Source: Gemmobacter aquarius
Lineage (GTDB): Bacteria > Pseudomonadota > Alphaproteobacteria > Rhodobacterales > Rhodobacteraceae
Assembly (NCBI RefSeq): GCF_003060865.1
Contig: NZ_CP028918.1
Span: 1,414,001-1,478,000 of the forward strand
Reading direction: 5' to 3'
Length of the DNA: 64,000 nt
Shown here piece after piece: positions 27,509-35,901 of this stretch. Made by a program: the position numbers and the translations under genes. A model generated the notes under the pieces. It was not told where the DNA came from. It made no database searches and saw nothing but the letters and a program-made list of their open reading frames with translations. Each line of letters opens with the position of its first letter. Position 1 is the first letter of the stretch.

Positions 27509-28641
27509 TCGCTCGCCTCCACTGCGGCACCGCTGGCGGATGCGGCGGGGTTCACCGAATTGTCCACCGCTGCCGGTTGCCCGTTCGACAGCCGGTTCTG
27601 CCCCGCCGTCACCACCTGATCGCCCGCCTTCACGCCAGAGGCGATTTCGACCAGCCCGCCCGAACGGCGACCGGTCTGCACAAAGACCTGGCCCACCTCG
27701 AGCGCCGGTTCGGCCCCCTCGGCTGTGCCTTCCTTGGGGCGTACGACATAGACGTAATCGCCGTAAAGGCTGGCGCTGACCGTTGTCTGGGGCAGGGCTA
27801 TCACACCCGTCTCGGCGGGCAGTTCGACAAGGATTCGCACGAACTGGCCGGGCGTCAGCTTGCCACCCGGATTGGCGACCGACCCGCGCAGTGCCACAAG
27901 CCGCGTCGCCGGATCGACCCGCGGGTCGATGCCGGTCAGTGCGCCGTCAAAGGCTTCGTCCAGCCCTTCGATCCGGACGGTGATCTTCTGGCCCAGCTTC
28001 AGCTTCGGCAGGTCCTGTTCGGGCAGGTTGAAATCGACCCGCATGCTCGAGATATCCTGCAAGGTCGCAACCACGGTTCCGGGCGTCACATATTGGCCCA
28101 GATCGACCCGCGCGATGCCGATGGTGCCCGCGAAGGGTGCTGTGACCACGCGCTGCGCGAGCACAGCTTCGGCCCGCGCAAGCTGCGCCTTGGCGGCTTG
28201 GGCTGCGGCTTCGGTCTCGTCGCGCGACGCGCTGGTCGCCGCTCCGCGCTGCGACAATTCCCGCGTGCGGGTCAGGTTGGTTTCTGCCAGTTCCGACTGC
28301 GTGCGTGCGGCTTCGACATCGGCGCGTTCCACCACATCGTCAAGCCGCAGCAATTCGGCCCCTGCGGCCACGTCGCTGTTGGCGGTAAAGCTGATCTTGT
28401 TGATCACGCCTGCGGTTTCTGTGGTCAGTTCCACCCCTTGCGCCGCGTTCACCGTGCCGATCGCCTCGATCACCGGGGTCCATGTCACGGGCTTTGCCTC
28501 GATGGTGGACACGGTGGCCGTCTGCTGGGGCATATTGGCGAAGATCTGTGCGATCATCTTGTCGCGGAACAGGTTGAAGCCGACAAGTCCGCCGCCGATC
28601 AGGGCGAGAAGAACGACAGCGATGATCAGGCGCTTGATCAT
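27505..28641 (-). CDS. RND efflux periplasmic adaptor (membrane fusion protein)
   Basis: 378 aa from the ATG at 28641; the perfect TetR-type operator lies just upstream. It has an N-terminal membrane anchor (LIIAVVLLALIGGGLVGF), lipoyl/biotinyl halves, an alpha-hairpin (about 100-170) and a beta-barrel domain (VVTAPFAGTIGIARVDLGQ). It links the RND pump to an outer-membrane channel. It is the first gene of the two-gene operon. Confidence 0.85.
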   Translation of the reverse strand: MIKRLIIAVVLLALIGGGLVGFNLFRDKMIAQIFANMPQQTATVSTIEAKPVTWTPVIEAIGTVNAAQGVELTTETAGVINKISFTANSDVAAGAELLRLDDVVERADVEAARTQSELAETNLTRTRELSQRGAATSASRDETEAAAQAAKAQLARAEAVLAQRVVTAPFAGTIGIARVDLGQYVTPGTVVATLQDISSMRVDFNLPEQDLPKLKLGQKITVRIEGLDEAFDGALTGIDPRVDPATRLVALRGSVANPGGKLTPGQFVRILVELPAETGVIALPQTTVSASLYGDYVYVVRPKEGTAEGAEPALEVGQVFVQTGRRSGGLVEIASGVKAGDQVVTAGQNRLSNGQPAAVDNSVNPAASASGAAVEASE

Positions 28642-28659
28642 TGGGGCAGACCTTATGTG

Positions 28660-28687
28660 GTAAATGCAATGACTTGATTGCATTTAC
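28660..28687 (-). promoter_or_regulatory. Perfect 28-bp palindrome, probable TetR-family operator of the efflux operon
   Basis: GTAAATGCAAT and ATTGCATTTAC are perfect 11-bp arms separated by GACTTG, 18 nt upstream of the adaptor start. Size and symmetry match operators of TetR-family efflux repressors. No tetR gene is in the window, so the repressor must be encoded elsewhere. Confidence 0.65.
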
Positions 28688-28747
28688 ACTTAACGCCGCA
28701 ATGTCAAGGAATGGTCCGGCTTTGAACTACTCTTTCGTATAGGATGC

Positions 28748-29140
28748 TTAGCTTGCGGGCACGATCCGCTGCACGGTGCTCATGCCATTCCTGCCGGAAA
28801 AGCCGGGGGTCAGAAACCGCAAGGGCAGGGTGACGGTGATCTGGCGGTAGGGTTTGGCACCCAAGGTGATATCGGTCAGCCGCAGCGTCATGCGATCGTA
28901 GCGCAGGGCGGGAAAGCCCGCCTCGATCCGGGCTGTCACCTGCGCCTCGGTCGCGGCCTTGTCCAGAAACACCACACGGGCGGCGGCATCGGCGGCATGG
29001 GCCAGACGGCTTTGCGCGTCGATGTTGCGGCCAAAATCGATCAGCGCCATGCAGAAGATCACGAAGATCAGGCTGACGATTGCGAATTCGACCGCCGCAG
29101 CCCCGCTTTCGTCGCGGCCAAAACGGTGCAGGCGGGTCAT
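28748..29140 (-). CDS. TadE/TadF-like pseudopilin
   Basis: 130 aa from the ATG that overlaps the preceding TadE-like gene (ATGA). It has an N-terminal positively charged stretch, then GAAAVEFAIVSLIFVIFCMALIDFG, a prepilin-type helix with the conserved Glu. The rest is a small periplasmic domain. It is the last gene of the leftward pilus arm. Its likely role is a minor pseudopilin in Flp pilus assembly. Confidence 0.75.
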   Translation of the reverse strand: MTRLHRFGRDESGAAAVEFAIVSLIFVIFCMALIDFGRNIDAQSRLAHAADAAARVVFLDKAATEAQVTARIEAGFPALRYDRMTLRLTDITLGAKPYRQITVTLPLRFLTPGFSGRNGMSTVQRIVPAS

Positions 29141-29589
29141 CGCACCTCGACCTGCAAGACGGGGGCCAGATCGAAGCGCGCAAACAGGATGCCCTGATAG
29201 GTCTTGGTCGCGCTGATCCGGTAATAGGCGTTGGTGGGCAGGCTGCCCGTGCAGATCGTGCTGCAAGCCGTTGCCGTGGCGGGTGAGCCGGGGCAGGCGC
29301 AAAACCGCGCGGCGTCGAGTGTCACGCTTTTGTCCGTTCCGGCAAGGGTCGTGAAATCGGGCGATGCCGCAGCCTGCATCGCGGCTAGTACGGCGGGCGC
29401 GCCCGCATCCGCCATCGCCGGTTGCGCGCCCGACCGCAGAACATGATCGATCGCCGCGCGTTCCTTAAGCGCATTGCCCAGATCGATTGACGCCAGAAGC
29501 ATCATCAGAAGCGTTGGCGCGATCAGCGCGAATTCGATCACCGCCACGCCCGAGATGTCTTGCCGGAACCGGCGCAGTGCAGCAAACAC
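29137..29589 (-). CDS. TadE-like pseudopilin with Cys-rich periplasmic domain
   Basis: 150 aa from a GTG at 29589, with AGGGGA upstream and only 4 nt after the cpaE stop. The helix ISGVAVIEFALIAPTLLMM fits TadE. The periplasmic part contains a Cys cluster (CACPGSPATATACSTICTG) that could form disulfides. A longer reading upstream overlaps cpaE heavily and is rejected. Confidence 0.72.
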   Translation of the reverse strand: MFAALRRFRQDISGVAVIEFALIAPTLLMMLLASIDLGNALKERAAIDHVLRSGAQPAMADAGAPAVLAAMQAAASPDFTTLAGTDKSVTLDAARFCACPGSPATATACSTICTGSLPTNAYYRISATKTYQGILFARFDLAPVLQVEVR

Positions 29590-29593
29590 CGGC

Positions 29594-30835
29594 CTATCCC
29601 CTGCGAAACAGCCGCGCCAGAAGCGGCTTTCCTGCGGGCTTTGCCGCAGCAAGGGGGCCGGACAGGGCGCGGACAAGCGGGCGAAGGCCCCGCGACACCG
29701 CCTTGCCCGCGGGGGTGGACACCAGCACCTTGCCGCGGTTGGTGGCCTGGGCAAAGGCCTTTGGGTCAAAGGGCAGCGTCGCCGCAAGCGTGATCCCCAG
29801 CGTGCGGGCGAAATCCTTGGCCGTGATCTCTTGCCGCCGCGCCATTCCGAGACGGTTCAGCACCACCATCGGCGCAGGCTCGTCCGGTCGCAGCGCGGCG
29901 ATCAGGTCCAAGAGTTTGCGCGTGTTCCGCAGCCCCGCCAGATCGGGCATGGTGGTCAAAACCACATGGTCGGCAGAGATGACCGCGTGGCGTGTGACGT
30001 TGCAGCCAAAGGGCGGCAGGTCCAGCACCACGGGTTGGCCGCCCGTGCGGACCAGATCGGTCAGATGGTCCAGCACCGCGGGCGCGGGATCGGCCGCCAG
30101 CGCGGCCGCGTCGCTTGCCGTAAGCACCCGCAGATGCGTGTCGTAACCGTCGAACAGCCCGTCGAGCAATTGTGCGTCAAGACCGGTTCCTGCCGCCAGC
30201 GCCTCGGCGATGCCGTGCGTCCCGTCAAGCGCCAAGGACAGCCCCGCCGTCCCGAAATCAAGGTCGAGGTCGAGCAGACTGGCCACCCCCTGGCGCGATT
30301 GGCCCATCATCCAGCCAAGGCCGAGCGCGACGCTCGACGATCCGGTCCCGCCGCTGGTGCCCAGACAGGCCGTCACCGCCCCCTTCGCCACAGCACCGGG
30401 GGCGGCGGTAATGTCCGAGAGACAGCGCAGCACCTGATCGGCCCGCACCGGGCGGGGCAGATAGTCGGAAACCCCCTGCCGCAGCAGGGCACGGTACAGC
30501 GCGATGTCATTGCTGCCGCCGATCACCAGCAGCCGCGTTTCCGGCTCGCACAGTTCGGCCAGCGCGTCGATCTGCGCGAGCAGCGGCTCCATCGCGGCAT
30601 CGGTTTCGATCACCAGAAGCTGCGGCGCGCCACCGGCACCGCAGGCCGACATCGCAGCAGCCATCCCGCCATTCTGCACCGTCATCGCAACCCGCGCCAT
30701 CAGGCGGCTGGCCTGCACCTGCCGCAGCGCCGAGGCGGATTCGGGCGTTAGCGTGAAGGCCGCAAGCGTCAGCGCAGGCAAGGGCGCAAACAGAGCGGTG
30801 TCGAACTTGATGAAATCGTTGGAAAAAAGCGTCAT
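29594..30835 (-). CDS. cpaE: CpaE/TadZ-like pilus localisation ATPase
   Basis: 413 aa. An N-terminal receiver-like domain (about 70-135) is followed by a ParA/MinD-type domain. The Walker region reads GTSGGTGSSS, without the lysines of true ParA proteins, as is common in CpaE. LLDLDLDFGTAGLSLALD and VVLDLPPF mark the rest of the fold. These proteins place the Flp pilus machinery at a cell pole. It sits between cpaB and the tadE genes. Confidence 0.82.
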   Translation of the reverse strand: MTLFSNDFIKFDTALFAPLPALTLAAFTLTPESASALRQVQASRLMARVAMTVQNGGMAAAMSACGAGGAPQLLVIETDAAMEPLLAQIDALAELCEPETRLLVIGGSNDIALYRALLRQGVSDYLPRPVRADQVLRCLSDITAAPGAVAKGAVTACLGTSGGTGSSSVALGLGWMMGQSRQGVASLLDLDLDFGTAGLSLALDGTHGIAEALAAGTGLDAQLLDGLFDGYDTHLRVLTASDAAALAADPAPAVLDHLTDLVRTGGQPVVLDLPPFGCNVTRHAVISADHVVLTTMPDLAGLRNTRKLLDLIAALRPDEPAPMVVLNRLGMARRQEITAKDFARTLGITLAATLPFDPKAFAQATNRGKVLVSTPAGKAVSRGLRPLVRALSGPLAAAKPAGKPLLARLFRRG

Positions 30836-30866
30836 TATGGCTTCCCGGTATCATAGTGCCACGACA

Positions 30867-31679
30867 TCACTCGACCTGATAGCTTTGCGACACGCCGCCG
30901 CGCGTCACGCGGATGGTGCGCGATGTGGCGGCACCCTCGGCTTGCGGGGCAGGGGCGGCGGGCGCGCTGACCGGATCGAGGGCGACGATCGTTTCGTCCT
31001 CGGCTGCGCGCAGGATCAGCGACAGGCGGCCTGCCGCTTCGGCCCCGACGATCCGTTCGGCATCTGCGGGCGACAGTTCCAGCGTGGCGGTCTTGCCAAC
31101 GACGGCATTTCGTTGTGCATCGTCGCCGGTCTGGTCGATGGCCAGAACCCGCACGTTCTGCAGGATGGTGCGTACGCTGACCCCGTTCTCGCAGGTACCT
31201 GCCGCATCGCAGGCCAGCGCCAGAAGTACATCGACGCGGTTGTTGGGCAGGATGAAGCCGCCCGCCGTGCGATCGGCCGAGACCGGGATCGCCACGGCCC
31301 GCATGCCGGGGGTCAGCACGCCCGACAGAAAGCCGCTGTTTGTGTGGCCGACCTGATCCTCGATCACCGGCGTGCCCGCCCTGAGCGGCACGCGCAGCAC
31401 GGTTCCCGCCAGTTCGGCCGCCGCCGCAGGCCGCGACGAATAGCGGATAAACGCGTCATTCGCCGCCGCGGAGGGCCAGACCTGCCAGCGCATATCCTCG
31501 GGCTTCAGTGCAGCCCCTGCGGGCAGATCGGTCGCGGCGACCAGAACATCCACCGTCGCCATGACCGGCGCGCCCGTGTCGCTGTCGGCATTCGCCTCGG
31601 TCGGCTGCACGACATTGACCAGATAGGCCGCCGTGCCCCCCGCACCGAGTGCAAGGACCAGAAGGATCAGGCGCAGCAT
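30867..31679 (-). CDS. cpaB: CpaB/RcpC-like Flp pilus assembly protein
   Basis: 270 aa from the ATG at 31679. It has an N-terminal membrane segment (LRLILLVLALGAGGTAAYLV), an SAF-type domain (VDVLVAATDLPAGAALKPED) and the RcpC/CpaB beta domain (GMRAVAIPVSADRTAGGFI; NRVDVLLA). In the tad system this periplasmic protein works with the secretin. No secretin gene is visible here. Confidence 0.83.
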   Translation of the reverse strand: MLRLILLVLALGAGGTAAYLVNVVQPTEANADSDTGAPVMATVDVLVAATDLPAGAALKPEDMRWQVWPSAAANDAFIRYSSRPAAAAELAGTVLRVPLRAGTPVIEDQVGHTNSGFLSGVLTPGMRAVAIPVSADRTAGGFILPNNRVDVLLALACDAAGTCENGVSVRTILQNVRVLAIDQTGDDAQRNAVVGKTATLELSPADAERIVGAEAAGRLSLILRAAEDETIVALDPVSAPAAPAPQAEGAATSRTIRVTRGGVSQSYQVE

Positions 31680-31734
31680 GGCAGCCTCCACGAATCCAAA
31701 AGCGGGCACATCACGCCAATTATCACGGGGCGCA

Positions 31735-32289
31735 TCACAGGGCCCCCGCCCAGAACGTCGCCGGAAACACCGTCATCGTCCCGAGCAGGATCGCCAGCGC
31801 ATAGGGTATCTCTGTCCGTACCAGCGGCAGGATGCGGGCCAGCCGTCCGGTTCCTTGCAGCGGGCGGGCCAAAGCGCGTGGGAGCAGCCGCAGCGTCACC
31901 AGCGCGAGGGCGATGGCAGCCCCTGCCAGCATCGTCGCCATGAGGAAGGGCACGACTTGCCCCGCGCCGATCCACAGCGCGGAAACGGTCATCAGCTTGC
32001 TGTCGCCTCCGCCAAGCCAGCCGACCGCGTAAAGCGCGACCGTTGCAAAGAACACCATCGCCGCCGCCCCGAGGCTGAGCGTCATGTCGCGCGGCGCAAG
32101 CCCCGCCAGCGGGGCAAGCAGACCCCAGCCCAGAAGCAGCGCCGCGACCAGCCCGTTCGGAATGGTCAGGGTCCGCAGGTCGCGATGGGCCGCGTAAAGC
32201 AGGGCCGACAGGAAGAACACCGAAGCCAGCATCGCGGTGACAGCGTCAGTCGACAGGCCGTTCGGTTGCCAAAGGCGGATCACGTCCAT
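31735..32289 (-). CDS. cpaA: CpaA/TadV-like prepilin peptidase
   Basis: 184 aa from the ATG at 32289. It is a polytopic membrane protein with the two catalytic Asp regions of type IV prepilin peptidases: RDLRTLTIPN near the N-terminus and the GGGDSK form of GxGD in the middle. It should process the Flp pilin encoded 96 nt upstream and the TadE/F pseudopilins. Confidence 0.82.
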   Translation of the reverse strand: MDVIRLWQPNGLSTDAVTAMLASVFFLSALLYAAHRDLRTLTIPNGLVAALLLGWGLLAPLAGLAPRDMTLSLGAAAMVFFATVALYAVGWLGGGDSKLMTVSALWIGAGQVVPFLMATMLAGAAIALALVTLRLLPRALARPLQGTGRLARILPLVRTEIPYALAILLGTMTVFPATFWAGAL

Positions 32290-32384
32290 CGTCGGGGTCC
32301 TTGCGCGGGAAAGGGTCTGTCTGGTCGCTGTGCGGGGCGCCTTGGTCGCCCCGCACGGCATCGGATAGGCTTACCTCGTCAGGT

Positions 32385-32561
32385 TTAGCCGGTCGCCCCG
32401 CCCAAGGCGTTGGCGATCGACTCGAAGGTGCCGGTCAGGTTCGATCCCATCGTCGTGATGGCGGTGATGATGACGACCGAAACGAGGGCGGCAATCAGGC
32501 CGTATTCGATCGCGGTCGCGCCGGATTCGGTTTTGATAAAGCGCGTAATCAGGGTTTTCAT
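32385..32561 (-). CDS. flp: Flp-type pilin
   Basis: 58 aa. It begins with a short basic leader (MKTLITRFIKTESG), then the processing site and helix ATAIEYGLIAALVSVVIITA, the classic Flp motif with Glu and Tyr at positions 5 and 6 after cleavage. The tail is Gly/Ala rich. A GGAG-type ribosome site precedes the ATG. It is the major pilin of the tad locus and is first in the leftward arm. Confidence 0.9.
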   Translation of the reverse strand: MKTLITRFIKTESGATAIEYGLIAALVSVVIITAITTMGSNLTGTFESIANALGGATG

Positions 32562-32717
32562 GGTCCGTCTCCTGGTTGGTCGGGGCTACGGGCCGGGGGG
32601 TCCGGTCCTTCCAGGGCGGGGCAGGCTTGGCCGTTGCGCCCTGGTGGGTGAACCATCGTCGGTTGCGGCCTGTCGCGCCATTCGGGCGGGTGCTTTAGGC
32701 CACCGTCGCGGCTGCCA

Positions 32718-32733
32718 TAGGCCATTTGGCCTA
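32718..32733. promoter_or_regulatory. Perfect palindrome TAGGCCATTTGGCCTA upstream of flp
   Basis: Two perfect 7-bp arms (TAGGCCA/TGGCCTA) with a TT spacer lie about 157 nt upstream of the pilin start, with one extra half-site TAGGCCA at 32696-32702. The same 16-bp pattern (13 of 16 positions) recurs 77 nt upstream of cpaF. It may be the binding site of the LuxR-type regulator encoded between the two arms. The rest of 32562-32753 holds no other clear feature. Confidence 0.55.
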
Positions 32734-32753
32734 AGTGCCTGCGCTGCAGCGGA

Positions 32754-34766
32754 TCAAATGTGCCGCAGATGCGCCGTCAGTATCGGCAGGGCGGCGCGGA
32801 CGGCCCTTGCCTCGCAGGCCAGCGCATGATGCGCGCCCGCCAAGTCGCCGCCTGCATCCAGCGCCTGCTCCAGACCGGCAGCAGCCTCGGCCAGCGCGGC
32901 CAGCCCGAGTTGCCCCGCCTCGGATACCAGCCGGTGGGCGTTCCGGCGCATATCAGGCGACGCAGGGTCCGCGTCGATCCAGCCAAGGCCCCCGGCCATC
33001 GCCGAAAGCCGTTCAGCGGCCCAATCGCACCCCAGCAACCCTGCCAGCGCATCCAGCCCGGCCACATCTGCCGACCCCGGCTGCACAGCCCTTGCAGGCC
33101 CCGCCCCGATCAACGCCGCCCCGATCAACGCCGCCCCGATCAACGCCGCCACGCTGCGCGACAGGGCGTCGATGGCAAAGGGCTTGGCCAGATGCGTGTC
33201 CGCTCCGGCGGCCCGCATGGCCGCGACCTGCCGGTCGAGCGCATTGGCCGACAGCGCAAGGATCGGCACCCGTCCCATCGGCGCGGGCAGGGCGCGGATG
33301 GCGGCAGTGGCGGCGATGCCGTCCATGCGCGGCATCTGCATGTCCATTATCACCAGATCGAACCCGCCCGCCTGCGCCGCCGCAACACCTTCGATCCCGT
33401 CGAAGGCCGCCGTGCAGACGATTCCGTCGCGGCGCAACACGGCCTCGATCAGATGCTGGTTCTGGCGGCTGTCTTCGACCACCAGAACCCGCGCGCCCTG
33501 CCGCAAGGGCGGCTCTGCCCTGCGCGGCGTCGGGGCGGCAGCCGCCGCCGCCTTGGCCAGCGGCAGGGTGACGCGAAAGGTCGAACCTGCTCCGGGCGCG
33601 CTTTCCACCGTGATGCGCCCCCCCATCCGTTCCGCCAACCCTGCGCTTATGGCCAGCCCCGGCCCCGATCCGGCATGGGCACGCATCAGCGAACTGTCGA
33701 TCTGGCTAAACCGCTTGAACAGGTTCGGCATGTCGCTTGCCGCGATCCCGATGCCGGTATCGCTGACCGCGATCTGAAGCCAGTCGCCCTGCCGTGCGAC
33801 ATCGACCACGACCCGACCCGATGGTGTGAATTTCACCGCGTTGTTGGTCAGGTTCAGCACGACTTGCATCAAACGCGCTTCGTCCGCGACCAGAACGCGC
33901 GGCACATCGGGCGCGACATGCGCGATAAGCGCCAACCCCTTGGCCCCCGCCACGGGGCGCACCATACCCAGCACGGGGTCGATCATCGCCGCCACGTCGA
34001 ACGGGGCGTCAAGCAGATCGATCCGCCCCGCCTCTATCTTGGACAGATCGAGCATGTCTTCGATCAGCCTGCCCAGAACGCAATTGGCATCGCGCAGTCG
34101 GTCAAGCTGGTCGCGCTGGGCGTCGTCCAGCGGGCCGGCGGCCAGAAGATCGCTATAGCCGCGGATCGCGGTCAAGGGGGTTCGGATCTCGTGGCTGATG
34201 CTGGCAAGGAAATCGGATTTCGCCGCATTCGCAGCCTCGGCCCCGGCCTTGGCGCGGCGCAATTCGGCCTCGGTCCGGTCGCGGGCCGAAAGATAGGCCA
34301 GCATCCGCAGCACCACGGTAAAGAGCAACACGACGATGGACGCGAGCAGAAGCGACAGCACCTGCGAAAGCCAGGCACTCGCCTTGCCCCAAAGCGCGAT
34401 GCCGGAGCCAAGTTGCTGCGCGCCCTTGGCGGCCAGCGCCGAAGCCGCGTCCGACTGCTCGGCCAGCGGTGCCCCGACCGGCAGATCGCTCGCTGCCGCC
34501 TGCGCCGCCTCGGTTGCGCGTGCAAGGCTGGCCCGTGTTTCGTCGCTGTCATCCAAAGCGACAGCGCCAAGAGCCTGCGAAAGCGCGAAAAGCGCCTGCT
34601 GCCCTGCCGCCGCCGCGTCGATGCTGTGCTCGATGGTCGCGGAAAGCTCGCCGAAGCGGAACAGTTCCAGCGCGGCCGAGGTGGTGATCAACCCCACCGC
34701 CGACAGGGCCACGATCACAAGGCGCAGCCCGGTCAGCCGCAGCCCGCCAAGCAGGGCCTGCCGCAT
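32754..34766 (-). CDS. Hybrid histidine kinase (HisKA-HATPase-REC-Hpt)
   Basis: 670 aa. Two membrane segments (about 12-35 and 130-155) flank a short periplasmic helical sensor. Then come HisKA with SHEIRTPL (phospho-His), an HATPase domain (NLTNNAVKF N-box; DTGIGI; GSGPGLAIS, where Pro replaces the usual Leu), a receiver (LVIMDMQMPRMDG) and a C-terminal Hpt with NAHRLVSEAG. A 15-bp repeat makes ALIGA copies between REC and Hpt. It is 1 nt from the LuxR-type regulator gene, its likely partner, and lies in the middle of the pilus locus. Confidence 0.83.
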   Translation of the reverse strand: MRQALLGGLRLTGLRLVIVALSAVGLITTSAALELFRFGELSATIEHSIDAAAAGQQALFALSQALGAVALDDSDETRASLARATEAAQAAASDLPVGAPLAEQSDAASALAAKGAQQLGSGIALWGKASAWLSQVLSLLLASIVVLLFTVVLRMLAYLSARDRTEAELRRAKAGAEAANAAKSDFLASISHEIRTPLTAIRGYSDLLAAGPLDDAQRDQLDRLRDANCVLGRLIEDMLDLSKIEAGRIDLLDAPFDVAAMIDPVLGMVRPVAGAKGLALIAHVAPDVPRVLVADEARLMQVVLNLTNNAVKFTPSGRVVVDVARQGDWLQIAVSDTGIGIAASDMPNLFKRFSQIDSSLMRAHAGSGPGLAISAGLAERMGGRITVESAPGAGSTFRVTLPLAKAAAAAAPTPRRAEPPLRQGARVLVVEDSRQNQHLIEAVLRRDGIVCTAAFDGIEGVAAAQAGGFDLVIMDMQMPRMDGIAATAAIRALPAPMGRVPILALSANALDRQVAAMRAAGADTHLAKPFAIDALSRSVAALIGAALIGAALIGAGPARAVQPGSADVAGLDALAGLLGCDWAAERLSAMAGGLGWIDADPASPDMRRNAHRLVSEAGQLGLAALAEAAAGLEQALDAGGDLAGAHHALACEARAVRAALPILTAHLRHI
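33103..33147 (-). repeat. Three tandem 15-bp repeats in the kinase gene
   Basis: Three identical copies of GCCCCGATCAACGCC (plus strand) encode repeated GAALI units in the linker between receiver and Hpt domains. The unit length is a multiple of 3, so copy-number change would keep the frame. Confidence 0.75.
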
Positions 34767-34767
34767 G

Positions 34768-35505
34768 TCACACGCCCAGCAATCGCGTTCCGGCCACGGC
34801 GGCAGCGGACCGGTTGGCCACGCCCAGTTTGGAAAACAGCGCCGCCATATGCACCTTGACCGTTCCGGCCCCGAGGTTCAGTTCGCGGGCGATCTCTTTG
34901 TTCGACTTGCCGTGCACCAGCATTTCCAGCACACGGCTCTGGCGCGGAGACACGGCAGGGGCAGGGGCAGGGGCAGGGGCCACGGCGGGCTTTGCTGCCC
35001 GATCCCGCTCTGTCGCAGCCGCGATTTCGGGGCCGATGTCGGCCAACAGGCGCGGCACATAGATCCGCCCGTCAAGGATCTGGCCAAGGGCTTGCGACAA
35101 TTCCTGCACGCCCGATGCCTTGCACATATAGCCATGCGCCCCCGACGACAGCGTTTCCAGTATATCCTCGCGGCGGCGCGAGGCCGATACGACCGCGACC
35201 TTGGCGACATGGCCACAGGTTTCGCGCAGGTGGTGCAAAAGCGCGGGCCCCGACATTCCGGGCATGTTCAGATCGAAAAGCGCGATGGTCACATGATCCT
35301 CGTCCCCGATCGCGGCCATCGCAGCCTCAAAGCTGCCGGTCTGGATCACGCGGGCTATGGCGCAGTCCCGGATCAGGATGGCGGCCAGCGCGATGCGGAA
35401 GAACTCGTCGTCATCCGCGACCACGGCGACCCGTTCGGCGGGCGCGGCACCGGCAAGCGCACCCGGATGCAGGGCTTGTGTCGCTGCTATATGACCGCGT
35501 TCCAT
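34768..35505 (-). CDS. LuxR/NarL-type response regulator
   Basis: 245 aa. The receiver domain has the acidic pair in ADDDE, the phospho-acceptor Asp in LFDLNMPGMSG and the Lys in YMCKAS. A Pro-Ala linker (AVAPAPAPAPAV, from a GGGGCA repeat at about 34950-34980) leads to a LuxR HTH (SPRQSRVLEMLVHGKSNKEI; GTVKVHMAALFSKLGV). It is encoded just upstream of the hybrid kinase and opposite cpaF, so it probably regulates pilus genes. Confidence 0.84.
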   Translation of the reverse strand: MERGHIAATQALHPGALAGAAPAERVAVVADDDEFFRIALAAILIRDCAIARVIQTGSFEAAMAAIGDEDHVTIALFDLNMPGMSGPALLHHLRETCGHVAKVAVVSASRRREDILETLSSGAHGYMCKASGVQELSQALGQILDGRIYVPRLLADIGPEIAAATERDRAAKPAVAPAPAPAPAVSPRQSRVLEMLVHGKSNKEIARELNLGAGTVKVHMAALFSKLGVANRSAAAVAGTRLLGV

Positions 35506-35901
35506 TCTGGCTCCCCTTCAACTTTCGACCCGAGCGGCGCGATCAGACCCGCTTGCGCTTGGGATCGAAATTATCAGGCTGCGTTTTTTTTAGTCCCGTA
35601 AAGGAGTTCTTCGCCGAACCAATCCCGACAGCAGACAGGGGCATCCATAGGTTGGCGCGGCGCTATAGCCCTATCGACGGGGTGTTGCGGCCCGCCTTTC
35701 GGTCAGGTCGCGATTTCGCCGCATTTCGCCGAGCCTCCGCCACAATGCATCGCTTTTTGCGCCGGTTGTTTCGCAACCTGCATCGCCGATTCGTCCGGTT
35801 CCGCCGGATTAGGCCATCAGGCCGAATGGCCGGCCCGCAGGACTTGCGGCACAAGCGGCATCACGGGCGCAGTCTTGCGCGCCAGAAGCGTCGAGGCCCC
35901 C
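35506..35901. other. Intergenic region between the response regulator and cpaF
   Basis: 396 nt without a convincing gene. It holds the divergent promoters of the regulator/kinase pair and the rightward tad arm, including a T8 run at 35584-35591 and the TAGGCCA-type site near its right end. No RNA gene was recognised. Confidence 0.5.
35810..35830. promoter_or_regulatory. TAGGCCATCAGGCCGA site upstream of cpaF
   Basis: It matches the palindrome upstream of flp at 13 of 16 positions. GGCCAT (35812-35817) and ATGGCC (35825-35830) add a further inverted repeat. It lies 72-92 nt upstream of the cpaF ATG, a plausible activator or repressor position. Confidence 0.5.
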
